Assembly (NCBI GenBank): GCA_033002965.1
Contig: JAURVB010009608.1
Coordinates: 62,001-126,000, forward strand
Origin: Piper betle
Lineage: Eukaryota > Streptophyta > Magnoliopsida > Piperales > Piperaceae
Length of the DNA: 64,000 bases
Direction: 5' to 3'
Shown here: positions 12,959-23,835 of the stretch, piece after piece
Numbering within the stretch: the first letter of the stretch is position 1
Layout: the number at the start of each line of letters is the position of its first letter
Position numbers and translations under genes: made by a program
Notes under the pieces: model-generated
Told to the model about the DNA's origin: nothing
Databases searched by the model: none
Seen by the model: the letters and a program-made list of their open reading frames with translations, nothing else

Positions 12959-14106
12959 GTTTGTGCTTCAACCTTGTGTGACTTTCAAGTAGTATGTCCT
13001 ATTCCATCTTTGATCTGAAAATAAAGATGTACTTGTTTTGTATGTGAGTTGCAAGTTCTAAGCATATCCGAGATGTATGGCAATGGTCCTCCGATGCATA
13101 ATAACCCAATAAACTGTTATCTGGCCGATTGATTCATCATAGCAAAAAATGGAATCAAGGCTTTCTACATATCTTCTAGCTTTTCAATATAGTGAACTGA
13201 TTTTAGGTGGCATGTTGATGCGATTTACACAATTTGTTTTTTTAAAACAATGATTTATTTCGGGTCAATGGTCTTACAAACAAGTAGTGAGATATCGCAC
13301 TTTATGCCGATTATTTGATAGTTAATTTAAATTTTATGAATAAATCTTTATGGAACAATTAGATAAACACTAATTTTTGTAGGTAGGTTTTAATTTTATG
13401 GATAAATTCTGATATAATAATAAGATAGACTTAAATTTTTAAGAATGAATTTTAATTAAATGATAAAATATATTATAATAATTTAATTTATTTTTTTATT
13501 TATATTTTGATTGATCAAATTTCCTCTAGCTTTTTATGTGAGCTAGACTTAAAATTTTCTTTTATTAAAAAAAGTAGACATGTAGAGTGAGTTGCCATGG
13601 GATCAGGTAAATGAGGAGCCAGGCCCATCTGGGTTATAGGTGTCACTTTGGGTTGTTATTAGCATTGAGTGCATGTCTAAACTTTTTGTTATTCTTTGAT
13701 ATTAATAGATTAGGGTATGCGTATAATTTATTAATAATATTAATTAAATAGTTAATATGTAAATTAAAATTATATAAAATAAATATTTGTTGGCATATAG
13801 ATTTTTAAAATATGTAAATTTCTAAATTAAATTGATATTAATAAGAAACAAACTTAATTATAGATATTTGAACTGAATTTATCAAATTTTAAAGTTAGTT
13901 GACTTTTAATATTTTCTTAATAAATAATACAAATACAAATCCTAGGTTGAAGTAAATAATTATGGACCATAGAAGTATAGTAGGTCAGAATTAACCATCA
14001 CGTAGTAATAGCTGGCATTTCGACGAAACGTAAATATAACCTAACGTTTCAGCACTTTAATGTAATAAAATACTATCTAACATAAAACATATTTGCCAGT
14101 GATTAG
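12959..14106. other. Intergenic, AT-rich
   Basis: This contains the ALDH 3' untranslated region (AATAAA-like sites near 13080-13115) and then AT-rich DNA with no gene recognised. The transition to the GC-rich element at 14107 is sharp. Confidence 0.5.
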
Positions 14107-15010
14107 GCAGGAAATCGGCTCTTTGCGCCACAATTTTACCGGGCCGTTCGATTACAAAGATGACCCAGATGTATGGGTTTTTAAAAAAATTAAAATTTGA
14201 TCTGGACCATTCGATTTCATAGACGGTCCAGATCATCATGCCTTCGGCCCGCCCCAACGGCCGGCCGCCTAGCCCCACCGCCCCGCTTCGTCCACGATTG
14301 TCGCCCGCCCCACCCCACCCCGACGGCCGCCTGCCCTAGCCCCTCCGCCCCGCCTCCTCCCGCCCCACCCCGTCTCGCCGCCACGGCCACCCGCCCAGCC
14401 CCTCCGCCCCGCCTCGCCGCGACTGCCGCCTGCCCAGCCCCTCTGCTCGCCTCGCCCCCTCCCCCCTGTCCTCTGCCCCGCCCTCTCCCTCCCCCTCTAC
14501 CCTTGCCCCCCGCCCCCCGCCGTGATGGCCGCCCCACCCTGCCCCCTCCCCTACTGCCCTTTCCCCGCCCCGCCGCAACGGCTGTCCAGCCGCCGCCCCC
14601 TCCTCTACCCTTGCCTGCCCCCGCCGCGACAGCCGTCCACCCCCCCCCCCTCCGCCTCCCGCCCTTGCCCTGCCCCCGCCGTGGACGGCCGCCACACCCA
14701 CCCCCTCCCCCTCTGCCCCTGCCCCGCCCCGCCGCCGTCCTCCTAGCCCCTCGGCCCCCTCCCCCTCCGCCCGCCCATCTCCGACGCCACCTCCCTCTCG
14801 CCCCCCCTCTCCAACGCCACCCACCCTCGCCCAATCCACCCCCCTGGCCGGCCGGCTGCAGCCGGCACTTAGCCGCCGGCAGTGAAGTGGGTAGGTGAGT
14901 ATTTATTTTTTTAATCAAATCTGGGCCGTCCAATCAACATGGACCGGCCCAGAATTGAAATGTGAGGCAGGAAAAGTTTTCCTGCCCTTTGTGCAGGAAA
15001 CTTTCCTACA
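14107..15010. mobile_element. GC-rich element D1 with strand-skewed core
   Basis: The left end is GCAGGAAATCGGCTCT and the right end is GCAGGAAACTTTCCTACA, followed by a TA tract. Near the ends are GGGCCGTTCGATTAC, a dyad around GATCTGGACC/GGTCCAGATC (about 14200-14237) and a GCAGGAAAA/TTTTCCTGC hairpin. The core at about 14236-14880 is almost pure C plus G with C far in excess on the + strand (repeated CCGCCC, CCCCCTCC). It aligns by eye along its length with D2, so the two are tandem copies of one family. The left hairpin half and the TA flank are missing here. Long Pro-rich (+) and Gly/Arg-rich (-) ORFs are compositional artefacts. Confidence 0.7.
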
Positions 15011-15029
15011 TATCTATATATATATATAT
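15011..15029. repeat. (TA)n tract between D1 and D2
   Basis: A short, slightly interrupted TA tract separating the two tandem copies. Confidence 0.85.
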
Positions 15030-15859
15030 GAGGGCTGATTTCCTGCGCCAGAGCAGGAAATCGGCTCTCTACGCCACAATTTTCTGGGCCGTCTGATTAC
15101 AAAGACGACCCAGATGTATGGGTTCTTTTTTAAAAAAAATTAAAATTTGATCTGAACCGTCTGATTTCATGAATGGTCCAGATCATCAAGCCCACCAGCC
15201 CGCCCGCCCGCCCTCCCAAACGGCCGGCCGCCCAGCCCCTCCACCCCGCCTCGCCACCACTGCCGTCTGCCCCACCCCACCCCGACGGCCGCCCGCCCAG
15301 CCCCTCGGCCCTGCCTCCTCCCGCCCCACCCCGTCTCGCCGCCACGGCTGCCCGCCCGCCCTGCCTCACTGCGACGGCCGCCCGCCTAGCTCCTCTACCC
15401 GCCTCGCCCCCTCCCCCTCTGCCCTTGCCCCCCGCTCCCCGCCACGATGGCCGCCCCACCATGCCCCCTCCCCCTCTGCCCTTGCCCCGCCCCCGCCGCA
15501 ACGGCCGTCCCGCCCTGCCCCTGCCTCCTCTGCCCCCGCTGTGGACGGCCGCCACACGCCACCCCCTCCCCCTCTGCCCCTGCCGCCCCGCCGCCGCCGC
15601 CCTCCTAGCCCCACGGCCCCTCTGCCCCCTCCCCCTTCGCCCGCCCCTCCCTCTCCAACGCCGCCCCCTCCTCCACCCACCCTCGCCCGGCCGCCACCCC
15701 CCACCCCCGGGCTGGCCGGCACCCGACCGCCGGCGGCGAAGTAGGTGGGTGAGCATTTGTTTTTTTAATCAAATCTAGGTCATCCAATCAACATGGACGG
15801 CCCAGATTGAAATGTGAGGCAGGTAAGTTGTCCTGCCCTTTGTGTAGGGAAACTTTCCT
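15030..15859. mobile_element. GC-rich element D2 with strand-skewed core
   Basis: This begins GAGGGCTGATTTCCTGCGCC directly after a TA tract and forms a GATTTCCTGC/GCAGGAAATC hairpin at about 15036-15061. GGGCCGTCTGATTACAAAG and a dyad ending GGTCCAGATC at about 15184 follow. The core is C-rich on the + strand to about 15740, then comes a right end with ATTTGTTTTTTTAATCAAATC and AACTTTCCTA, and a new TA tract (15860-15874). Sequence order matches D1 throughout. No transposase is present, so it is non-autonomous. The class is uncertain, but the TA context fits a TA-targeting cut-and-paste DNA element. Confidence 0.75.
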
Positions 15860-15892
15860 ATATATATATATATAGGGCTTATCATTAATTTA

Positions 15893-17478
15893 ATAAAAAC
15901 AAGTATTTATCTATATTTAGGCATTAATATCTAATATAATTTTGGTTTAGTATGTGATATTTAGTTTATCTTTGTAAAAATAAAATAAAAAAATCGAAAG
16001 ACTCGGTATTTGTTCAAGCTCTTGCGTGCCGTTTCAACAGGTTGGGTTGTTTTTTTGTCAGTGGAGATGTGTTAGGAAATTTTGTTTACTTGGAAATAGA
16101 TAATAGGAGAAGTAATATATCACCAATTTATTATATTAGTATAATAAAAAGTCTTATTTAAATGACTATCTCTATATTTACATTAATTAATGTGAAATTG
16201 TACTTAGAATTCTAAGGTGAAATGTAAATAAAATATTTTGAATTAGTAAAATAATATTAGATAAATACGATAAAAAATTATGTAATTTGTATTTTAATAA
16301 AAATTGAGATAAATGCAACTTAATAAATTGATTATAAGTTTATGTTGTAATAGAAATGGAGAAAATATTAATATTAAAATAAAATTAAAGGATTTAATTT
16401 TCTTTAATATTTGACAAAGATTGTAATAGGCTGTAAAATTATAAAGGAAAAAATTTTGTAATAAGTATGGTTATCGAAACTATGCTATAATTGTCATAAA
16501 TAACTTCTTAACTTTTTTGAAGAAATTAAAGTTTAACTCTAATAATATTCTTTTTAAATATAATACAGTACATTGTAAAAAAGAATATAATTGTTACGAA
16601 ATATTTAAGTTTAATATATTTTTGTAAAAGTATTTATTATTATTATAGTTTTAAATACTATATTATATTGAACAATTTTACCTTCAAATTTAATATCATA
16701 AAAATAAGTATTTATCTATATTTACGCATTAATATATAATATAATTTGGGTTTAGTATGTGATATTTAGTTTAGGTTTGTAAAATAAAATATAAAAATTG
16801 AAAGGCTCGTTATTTGTTCGAGATCGTGCCGTTTTCGGGTTGTTATTTTTTTTGTGAGTTTTATTTGATAGGATGAGGAATATATCGCCAATTCATCATA
16901 TTAGTATAATAAGAAATCTTATTTAAATAACCATCTTTATATTTAAATTAATTAATGTGAAATTGTACTTAAAATTCTAAGGTTACAAGTATAAGAATGT
17001 AAATAAAATATTTTGAATTAGCAAAATGATATTAGATAAATACGATAAAAAATTATGTAATTTGTATTTTAATAAAAATTGAGATAAATGCAACTTAATA
17101 AATTGATTATAAGTTTATATTGTAATATAAATAGAGAAAATATTATTATTAAAATAAAATTAAAGGATTTAATTTTCTTTAATATTTGAGAAAGATTGCA
17201 ATAGGCTATGAAATCAAATGGAGAAAATTTTGTAATAAGTATAGTTACTGAAACTATGCTATAAAATTAGTTGTCATAAATAACTTCTTTAACTTTTTCG
17301 AAGAAATTAAAGTTTAACTCTGATAATTTTTTTTAAATATAATACAGTACTTTGTAAAAAAGAATATAATTGTTACAAAATATTTAAGTTTAATATATTT
17401 TTGTAAAAATATTCATTATTATTATAGTTTTAAATGTTATATTATATTTAACAATTTTACATTCAAATTTAATATAAT
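15893..17478. repeat. Tandem direct duplication, two ~0.8-kb AT-rich units
   Basis: Unit 1 (about 15893-16690) and unit 2 (about 16699-17478) run collinearly. Shared landmarks include AAGTATTTATCTATATTTA, TTTAGTATGTGATATTTAGT, AACTATGCTATAA and a TTGAACAATTTTAC-like end. Differences are scattered substitutions and small indels. There are no ORFs, and the units do not show TG...CA LTR ends. The duplication starts immediately after element D2. Confidence 0.8.
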
Positions 17479-18254
17479 TTAGGTTTTCATATTATTTTTA
17501 TAGTTTAAAATGGGGAGATATTTGCCTTTAGGTTACTCTCGGATATTATAAACTCAGAGGCAAAGAAGAAGTAGTTTATTTCATCTTCATTGCATTATTA
17601 GCACTTTTCCTTCTTCGTTAACCCATAACCTATATTATTCCTCACTTAATCAACATTTGATTCATACTCATTTTTTCAATATTAAAATTTTTGAAATCCC
17701 TTTTTTGTTGTTGAAAACTATATTGTTTTGTACAGTATTTAATTAAATGTGATCATAAAAAATATTTCCAATGTCTAATACATTTTTTATTTATTAATTT
17801 AAATTTTGGTTACATTTGAACCAATATACTATATACAGACTATAAATTTAGTATTTTATAATAAATAAAATCGAGTATTATAATCTATACCATTTTAAAG
17901 TTTTAATTAATACAATTTAATGCTGGCTTGGGTTTGGGTTCTAGAGATCACGTGTGTAATCAGTAATCGAAAGTGGAATTGGACCATTAAGTTCGACTCC
18001 AGTAGACGGATCCGGATCCAACTATTGGAAGATTTTGACAACAGCAAAATCTGATTGTAACCATAACCAGATAATTTGACTCCTCGATCTTCTTTCCTCA
18101 TTTTATTTTTTTTTTATTTTAGTTAAGATCAACACTTAAGATATGCAGAACAATCTTCTCTGTCACATACAAACTTTCATGGCTATGGTTATTAATTAAC
18201 ACCGCAGAAATTAGACGTCGATAAGAAAAGGAAGGTGTATGCGTCGCGGCACAC
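17479..18254. other. Upstream region of GT47 copy B
   Basis: AT-rich DNA with no gene recognised. It should contain the former promoter and leader of the second GT47 gene. Confidence 0.45.
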
Positions 18255-20258
18255 ATGACGGAGGAGGAAGATACGATACAGGCGTCTTCGTCGTCGCCGT
18301 CTTCAATAGTTGGTCCTTTGCTCGTGATCCTGGTGCCTCTTGTTTTGGTCTCCACTGCAATCTTACTGCTCGATGCCGACCGCTTCAATCGGCCTCCGGT
18401 ACTGATTTATCCTTCCTCTTCCCCGGAGGTGCATGCCACAAAGGACCACTCTCGGTCATGGTTTAGTTCGACGTTTTTCAATCGTGACTCGGCCTCTAGT
18501 ACTTCCAATCTCGTCACAGTACTACGACTAATCTTCATTTTGTCATTTGTAGACTTCTTATTGTTGTATAAAGTCATCTTTCTCTAGGCTGATTTTACGT
18601 GCGATCCTTGTGTGGAATAATATTGGCATGCAGGGAGAGTTGGGGAGGAAGAAACATGATGGATCAAAAAGTCGGCGTCACCGAGGGTGTTCAGTAAAAT
18701 GGAGAAGTTAGAGGCAGGGTTGAGGAGGGCCAGATCCGCCATTAGAGAGGCTGCAAGGTCTGGCAATCGCACTTCGCCATTGTTGGACGCGGACTACGTT
18801 CCACACGGGCCTATATATATCAATGCTCATGCCTTCCACAGGTTATAAATTCTACAGAAAAAACAGTTTTGATTTTCAAGGAGATTGTATATACACTACT
18901 TATAAATGCATTATTTTCTCTATCAAATATACGCGACTCAATTAGCCCATAGATTGGTGGTTCACGTTATGGGTTTTGCAAATTTGATGCATTGAATTAT
19001 GAATACCTTCAAGTGGATGAAACTACATTCAACGGCATCCTTTAACATTGATAAACCCTGTCATTAGAGGAGGTTTGGTTTTGTTAGCATTAATCAGATA
19101 TTGTTTGAGCCAAAATTAAATAAATGTGCAGGAGCTACTTGGAGATGGAGAAAATATTCAAAGTGTTCGTTTACAACGAAGGAAACCCGCCTCTGTTCCA
19201 CGATGGTCCATGCAAGGGCATGTACTCCACAGAGGGAAGGTTCATTCATGACATGGAAGCAGGGAACCCTTTCCGGACCATGGACCCTGACAATGCACAC
19301 ATGTATTTTCTTCCCTTTAGTATTACCAAAATGGTCTCCTTCCTGTACGAGTACAATCGTGATTACTCTAACATAAAAAGGATTACTAAAGATTTTGTCG
19401 ACACCATTACCGTCAAATATCCTTACTGGAATAGAAGCCTTGGCTCAGATCACTTCATGCTTTCCTGCCATGACTGGGTTAGTCCTATCCTTAATTACTG
19501 CCACATCATCTTTCCATACTTTTTAGCTTCTAATATGTGCATGCATTATATCAAGTATTTGTGGCTTTGTAGGGGCCTTATATATCCAAGGCAATTCCTT
19601 ATCTATACAACAATTCCGTCCGAGTTCTATGCAATGCAAACACCTCAGAGGGTTTCAATCCATCCAAGGATGCATCCCTTCCTGAAATCAAAATATGGAA
19701 TGGCGAGATAAAGAACTTGACAGTAAATCCTTCGCCGTCCCACCGGCCTTTTTTAGGCTTCTTTGCCGGGCGTTTGCATGGCCCTGTAAGGCCTATACTG
19801 CTTGAGCACTGGAAGGACAAAGATAGAGATTTGCTAGTCTACAAGTATCTCCCCATGGGATGTCTTACCAAGACATGATGAGAAAGAGTAGATACTGCCT
19901 TTGCCCAAGTGGGTATGAAGTGGCCAGCCCAAGAATCGCCGAGGCCATTTATGCAGAGTGTGTGCCGGTTATCCTCTCGACTGGATATGTGCTGCCCTAT
20001 AGTGATGTTCTGAATTGGAGCTCATTTTCGGTCACAGTACCAGTGGATGACATACCGAGGCTCAAGAGCATTCTGATGGATATTCCAAGGGAGAAGTATT
20101 TGAGATTGAAGAAAGGAGTGAAGCAAGTGCAGAGGCATTTTCTTATGAACGTTCCCCCAAAGAGATACGATGTTTTCCATATGCTTCTTCACTCGATTTG
20201 GTTGAGAAGATTGAACATTCGTGTGGTTGATCCACATGCATACAACAGTACTACTTAG
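18255..20258 (+). pseudogene. GT47 exostosin-family gene, copy B, with frame breaks
   Basis: Four exons match copy A in order and phase. Exon 1 (18255-18518) encodes a type II anchor, SIVGPLLVILVPLVLVSTAI. Exon 2 (acceptor at 18633) ends at 18841 with SGNRTSPLLDADYV and AHAFHR. Exon 3 is 19132-19477 (EMEKIFKVFVYNEGNPPLF, GSDHFMLSCHDW). Exon 4 is 19573-20258. Two breaks are visible. In exon 2 the phase-0 frame from 18634 runs into a stop. The family-like frame beginning VFSKMEKLEAGLRRARSAI is offset by one base, and upstream it holds a TGA at 18657. In exon 4 the frame ends in TGA soon after YKYLPMG near 19858, while the remaining domain (SYQDMMRKSRYCLCPSGYEV to the end) continues in another frame from 19860. 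Each break is explained by one missing base. It could instead be a functional gene with assembly errors. Confidence 0.72.
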
Positions 20259-20389
20259 AGAAAAATAATTTATAATAGTTTTTTTGGTTTTTTAATATTA
20301 ACTGCGTACATGCTAATGTTTATTACGAGCTAAATATACAAGTGATATATCATAAATACAAAGCAAACAAGCATGATAATTGTAAAGTT

Positions 20390-23037
20390 TCATATTACAT
20401 AAACGTAAGGCTTCACCAGTGATCCAAAATATAAACGCCCATTATGTTCTTGTACTTCTGTTACAAACCTCAGAGTAGCTCCTCCTTGGTCCGGCAATGT
20501 CTCTAATATTTTCCCATCTTCAGTTATCCTCAATGCCAATGATGCTGATCCAACCCTTTTGGCAACAAGCCAATAGAGTTTCTCCACGCTAAATGGATAG
20601 ATTTTTAGGAAGGCCCTACCAATCCATGGACGTTTCAACAACCATTTGTCAATCTTTCTCCTCTTGGCAAAGATGGCGACCCAAAAGTCCCCAGAGGGGC
20701 TCCTCCTGATGTTGTCAGGAAAGCCTGGTAGGTGAAGAATAACTTCTGAAGTCCCAGCCTTTTCTGTTTTAAGCCAAAACTTAACAATTCTACATGTTCC
20801 AGATTCTGCTATAAGGAGGAAAGATCCATCCTTGCCCAAAGCCAGCCCGTTGGGTATTGCCATCTTATTCAACAAAACCGTGGTTTGTTTGGTCTTTATG
20901 TCATATTTCATCACTCTTCCTGTCTTGTCACTGCTTATGAGAGCTGAAAAAATTTTCTGCAAAATGGAAACATCATCAAGACTTGGTAACTTCGACCTTT
21001 TTTTTTACTTATTCACACAAATTAAATGAGTCTTTCAACGTAACAGAATTGACAGTAAGAACGAAATTTTCAGAACTTGTTAAATTCTTAGGTGGACATG
21101 CCCATCGCCAGTGAATATGTTGCACAAAAATCTAATCGCTCTCTTCAGAGATGACAGCAATTGGCAACAAACTAATTAATGATAGTTAGAATTCGTGAAC
21201 TTATGATGGGAAAGGAACTGATTGTACGTATTTTACAAATCTTCATGCCTGTATCGTTTCTAGAAACCAGTTGCTGCCATCAGAACCACATTCTTGATGC
21301 CTGCAATAGCAAATTATGGATGATAGCAACTGATCAACCAGACTTCTACAATTTGTTATGGCATGCATGCACAGATTATCTGAGAACCTATGACATTCTA
21401 TCTTAAGAGTTGAAAATTTGATCATAATTAGGAGAATTGTAGCTGCAATTGCCTCTCTAATTATGTTTAAAATTAGCGTTATCTGTATATGTACCTTCTA
21501 GGGTAGTTTGTGCTGCTGTCGGTGAAGTAGACAAACCCGTTCTCGTGGTCTATGTCCAAGTGGTTAGTGAAATTGAAATGGGCCCCGTCTACACTTGCAA
21601 CCAACTGCTCGGCTGCCCCACCATGGGGACCCACCACAAGGAGGCCAAAATAAGCGTCTGCAATGTACAGATTGCCCGTCTTCTCGTCAAATGTCAACCC
21701 TAATGGACGTCCACAAATGTCTTCCTCCTCTGGCCCAGTAGGTCTGTCGCATTCCTTCCTGTTCATTTTAATAAACGTGACAACTGTCCAACGTCCCATG
21801 AAATTTATACAACTGCTCATGAATTAGTAAGACTAATTTGGAGCTTCATTAACTAATTGTCATTCGTTTTGACTTATGTATTCATGACATGATTTATCAA
21901 TTAATGATCAAATTAATTCATTGTTATCAGAAACATTGGATTGAAAGTGATTGAGGTTGAACCTTGGCTGGTGGCCACCAGCACTGACACACTAGAGCAA
22001 GATATATTCTATGAAAATAGAAAATTTTTGATACCCAGAATGGCATGGACAGAATTATATTAGTCCGTCATTAAATTGACATGACGGTAAACAGCTTACG
22101 TTAATCTCAAAATGATTTAGATAGTGTGAGGAGACTACAAAAAAATTAGTTTTTCTTCACACTTCAAAAAAATATCTTTTGCACACCTATTTTTACGATG
22201 GAAAAAAATCTCAGATTTATTTTTATATTTAGAAAATTTTAAAGATAATATATGTTAATTTTTGAATATTTTTTTCCGCCAAAAAAACATGAAGAAAATT
22301 TTTTTCCACTCTATTTTCCCCACTCCACTTTTCTTTACGTTTTAAGATTAATGAATATTTTTAGGGCTGAAAAAAGTTTACAAATTAATACTTATTCACT
22401 TATAAATATTTCTAAATATAAAAAATAATATATAGTTTTTGTTAGGGTTAAAACTAGTGTGGTAAAGACGTGAAAAAACATGGACAAAAGCCATTTTTCT
22501 AAAATATTGCCGGCAGTATATAATATTCTTTACACAGAGGCATGATTCACATAAAAAAATTACAGTAAACAAATTGCGTTTCGAGACAATTTATCAGGAT
22601 CAATGGAGTCGACCAACAACAGCTTCACCAAACTGGTGGTTTGGTCAAGAAAAATGAAATAACTAAAAAAAATGTTTGCGTAACAAAATGGTGAAGAGCT
22701 CGTGAACTCATGTTATACATGGTCTACCGCTGTCAATTTTTATAACCATGCCAAGGAAGACGATGCCTTACCGGCGGGGCCGAGTGGTGGCGAAGTCCGA
22801 CCATCCTTCTCCGCCGCCGTTCCATCGCATAATCCGACCGTCTTCAACGCTAACATACGGACCACGACCATGGGAATCAAACGCCACACTCTCCGGCCCT
22901 ATGGCGTCGGAAAACCTCAGAATCTCTCCCCCAGGCGGGACGTCGATCATGTCGACGGTCGGCCGGAGCAGGAAGGGAGCCAAGATGACGGACACCATGA
23001 CGGCCGACAAAGAAGACAGACGAAAATTCTTTGTCAT
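20390..23037 (-). CDS. Strictosidine synthase-like (SSL) protein
   Basis: Three exons on the minus strand: 23037-22772, 21758-21495 and 20956-20390. Exon 1 begins MTKNFRLSSLSAVMVSVILA, a probable signal anchor, then GPESVAFD. Exon 2 contains CGRPLGLTFDEKTGNLYIAD and YFTDSSTNYPRR. Exon 3 contains DKTGRVMKYD, PNGLALGKDGSFLLIAES, LPGFPDNI, GDFWVAI and ends GRLYFGSLVKPYVYVI. This is the six-bladed beta-propeller of the SSL family. True strictosidine synthase activity is unlikely, because most SSL proteins lack it. Exons 1 and 2 join in frame. Exon 2 (phase 2) does not join the best exon 3 acceptor (TTTTGCAG, phase 0). An in-frame junction exists only with weaker or later acceptors, so either a one-base loss or unusual splicing is present. 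Confidence 0.8.
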
Positions 23038-23091
23038 CGTCGCCGTTCCTGGATAATTTGGTTGAGTGTAAGGGACTGGTTACTAGCCACA

Positions 23092-23105
23092 TGTATATAT
23101 ATACA
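23092..23105 (-). promoter_or_regulatory. Probable TATA box of the SSL gene
   Basis: On the minus strand GTATATATATACA lies 55-68 bases upstream of the SSL start codon, giving a short leader. The call rests on motif and distance. Confidence 0.5.
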
Positions 23106-23835
23106 CATACAATGGTAGCATGTATAATGAAAAGCTTACGAGTGTGACATATAATTTTGTGTCACGCATTACAATAATGATCTCATATTTAGTTGTGGGT
23201 TAATAAAGGCCATGGACTTTATGTGGCAATACTTATACACAGCAGAAACAATGCATGAATTAGTTGGCGATTTTGCTAGACCAACTGTACTAATATGGCA
23301 TACTTAGCACTAGATAAGTACGTATAATTCTAGATATTGACGAAGATGACCTTGGCAAGTAACATTTTTACTCATTTGCTGATAAGCATAAATTGACATA
23401 CTAATGCATATATGTTTACGCCTTGCCTAATCCATTTAATTAGTTGATATTAATTGCTAAAGTTAGGCAAAGTAGCAAAATGCTCCACGCTGCAAATACC
23501 TTAATAGTATGTCTACTTAGAACACACTTGTTCGCATTTCTCAAGTCCTATGCCTCTATCTTTCTGATATGTGATTACTTAAATTACATTTAAAATGGTT
23601 GTTCATCAATGGAAAATTCTCTCGGGCCAGCCAAATTTAAAATGAAAAAAATTAGTAGATCATCCTTCTTGATCATCTTTCTTAATCTAGATTAATCTTC
23701 TTGAAGTAGGATACATATGATAGCTTAATTAATTTGCCTCATGTTGACAATGAATAAATTGCACATTGGATTATTCAACTAGTAGCAAACTTGCAAGCTT
23801 AGATACAACTTCACTAAATTTGTAAGCTTTCAAAA
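23106..23835. other. Intergenic between SSL and the ALDH pseudogene
   Basis: AT-rich DNA between the SSL promoter and the end of the ALDH pseudogene. No gene is recognised. Confidence 0.5.

Noticed and set aside
14197..15787. Long Pro-rich (+) and Gly/Arg-rich (-) ORFs in D1 and D2, resembling extensin or glycine-rich proteins
   Set aside because: Open frames occur in nearly all six frames because of C-rich composition. There is no signal peptide, no regular SPPPP motif and no gene structure.
18255..20258. Calling sequencing error as the sole cause of GT47-B breaks
   Set aside because: Neighbouring intact multi-exon genes (GDSL, GT47-A, ALDH, AFC, HSP110, KC1) have no indels, and the adjacent ALDH copy is certainly decayed, so true pseudogenisation is at least as likely.
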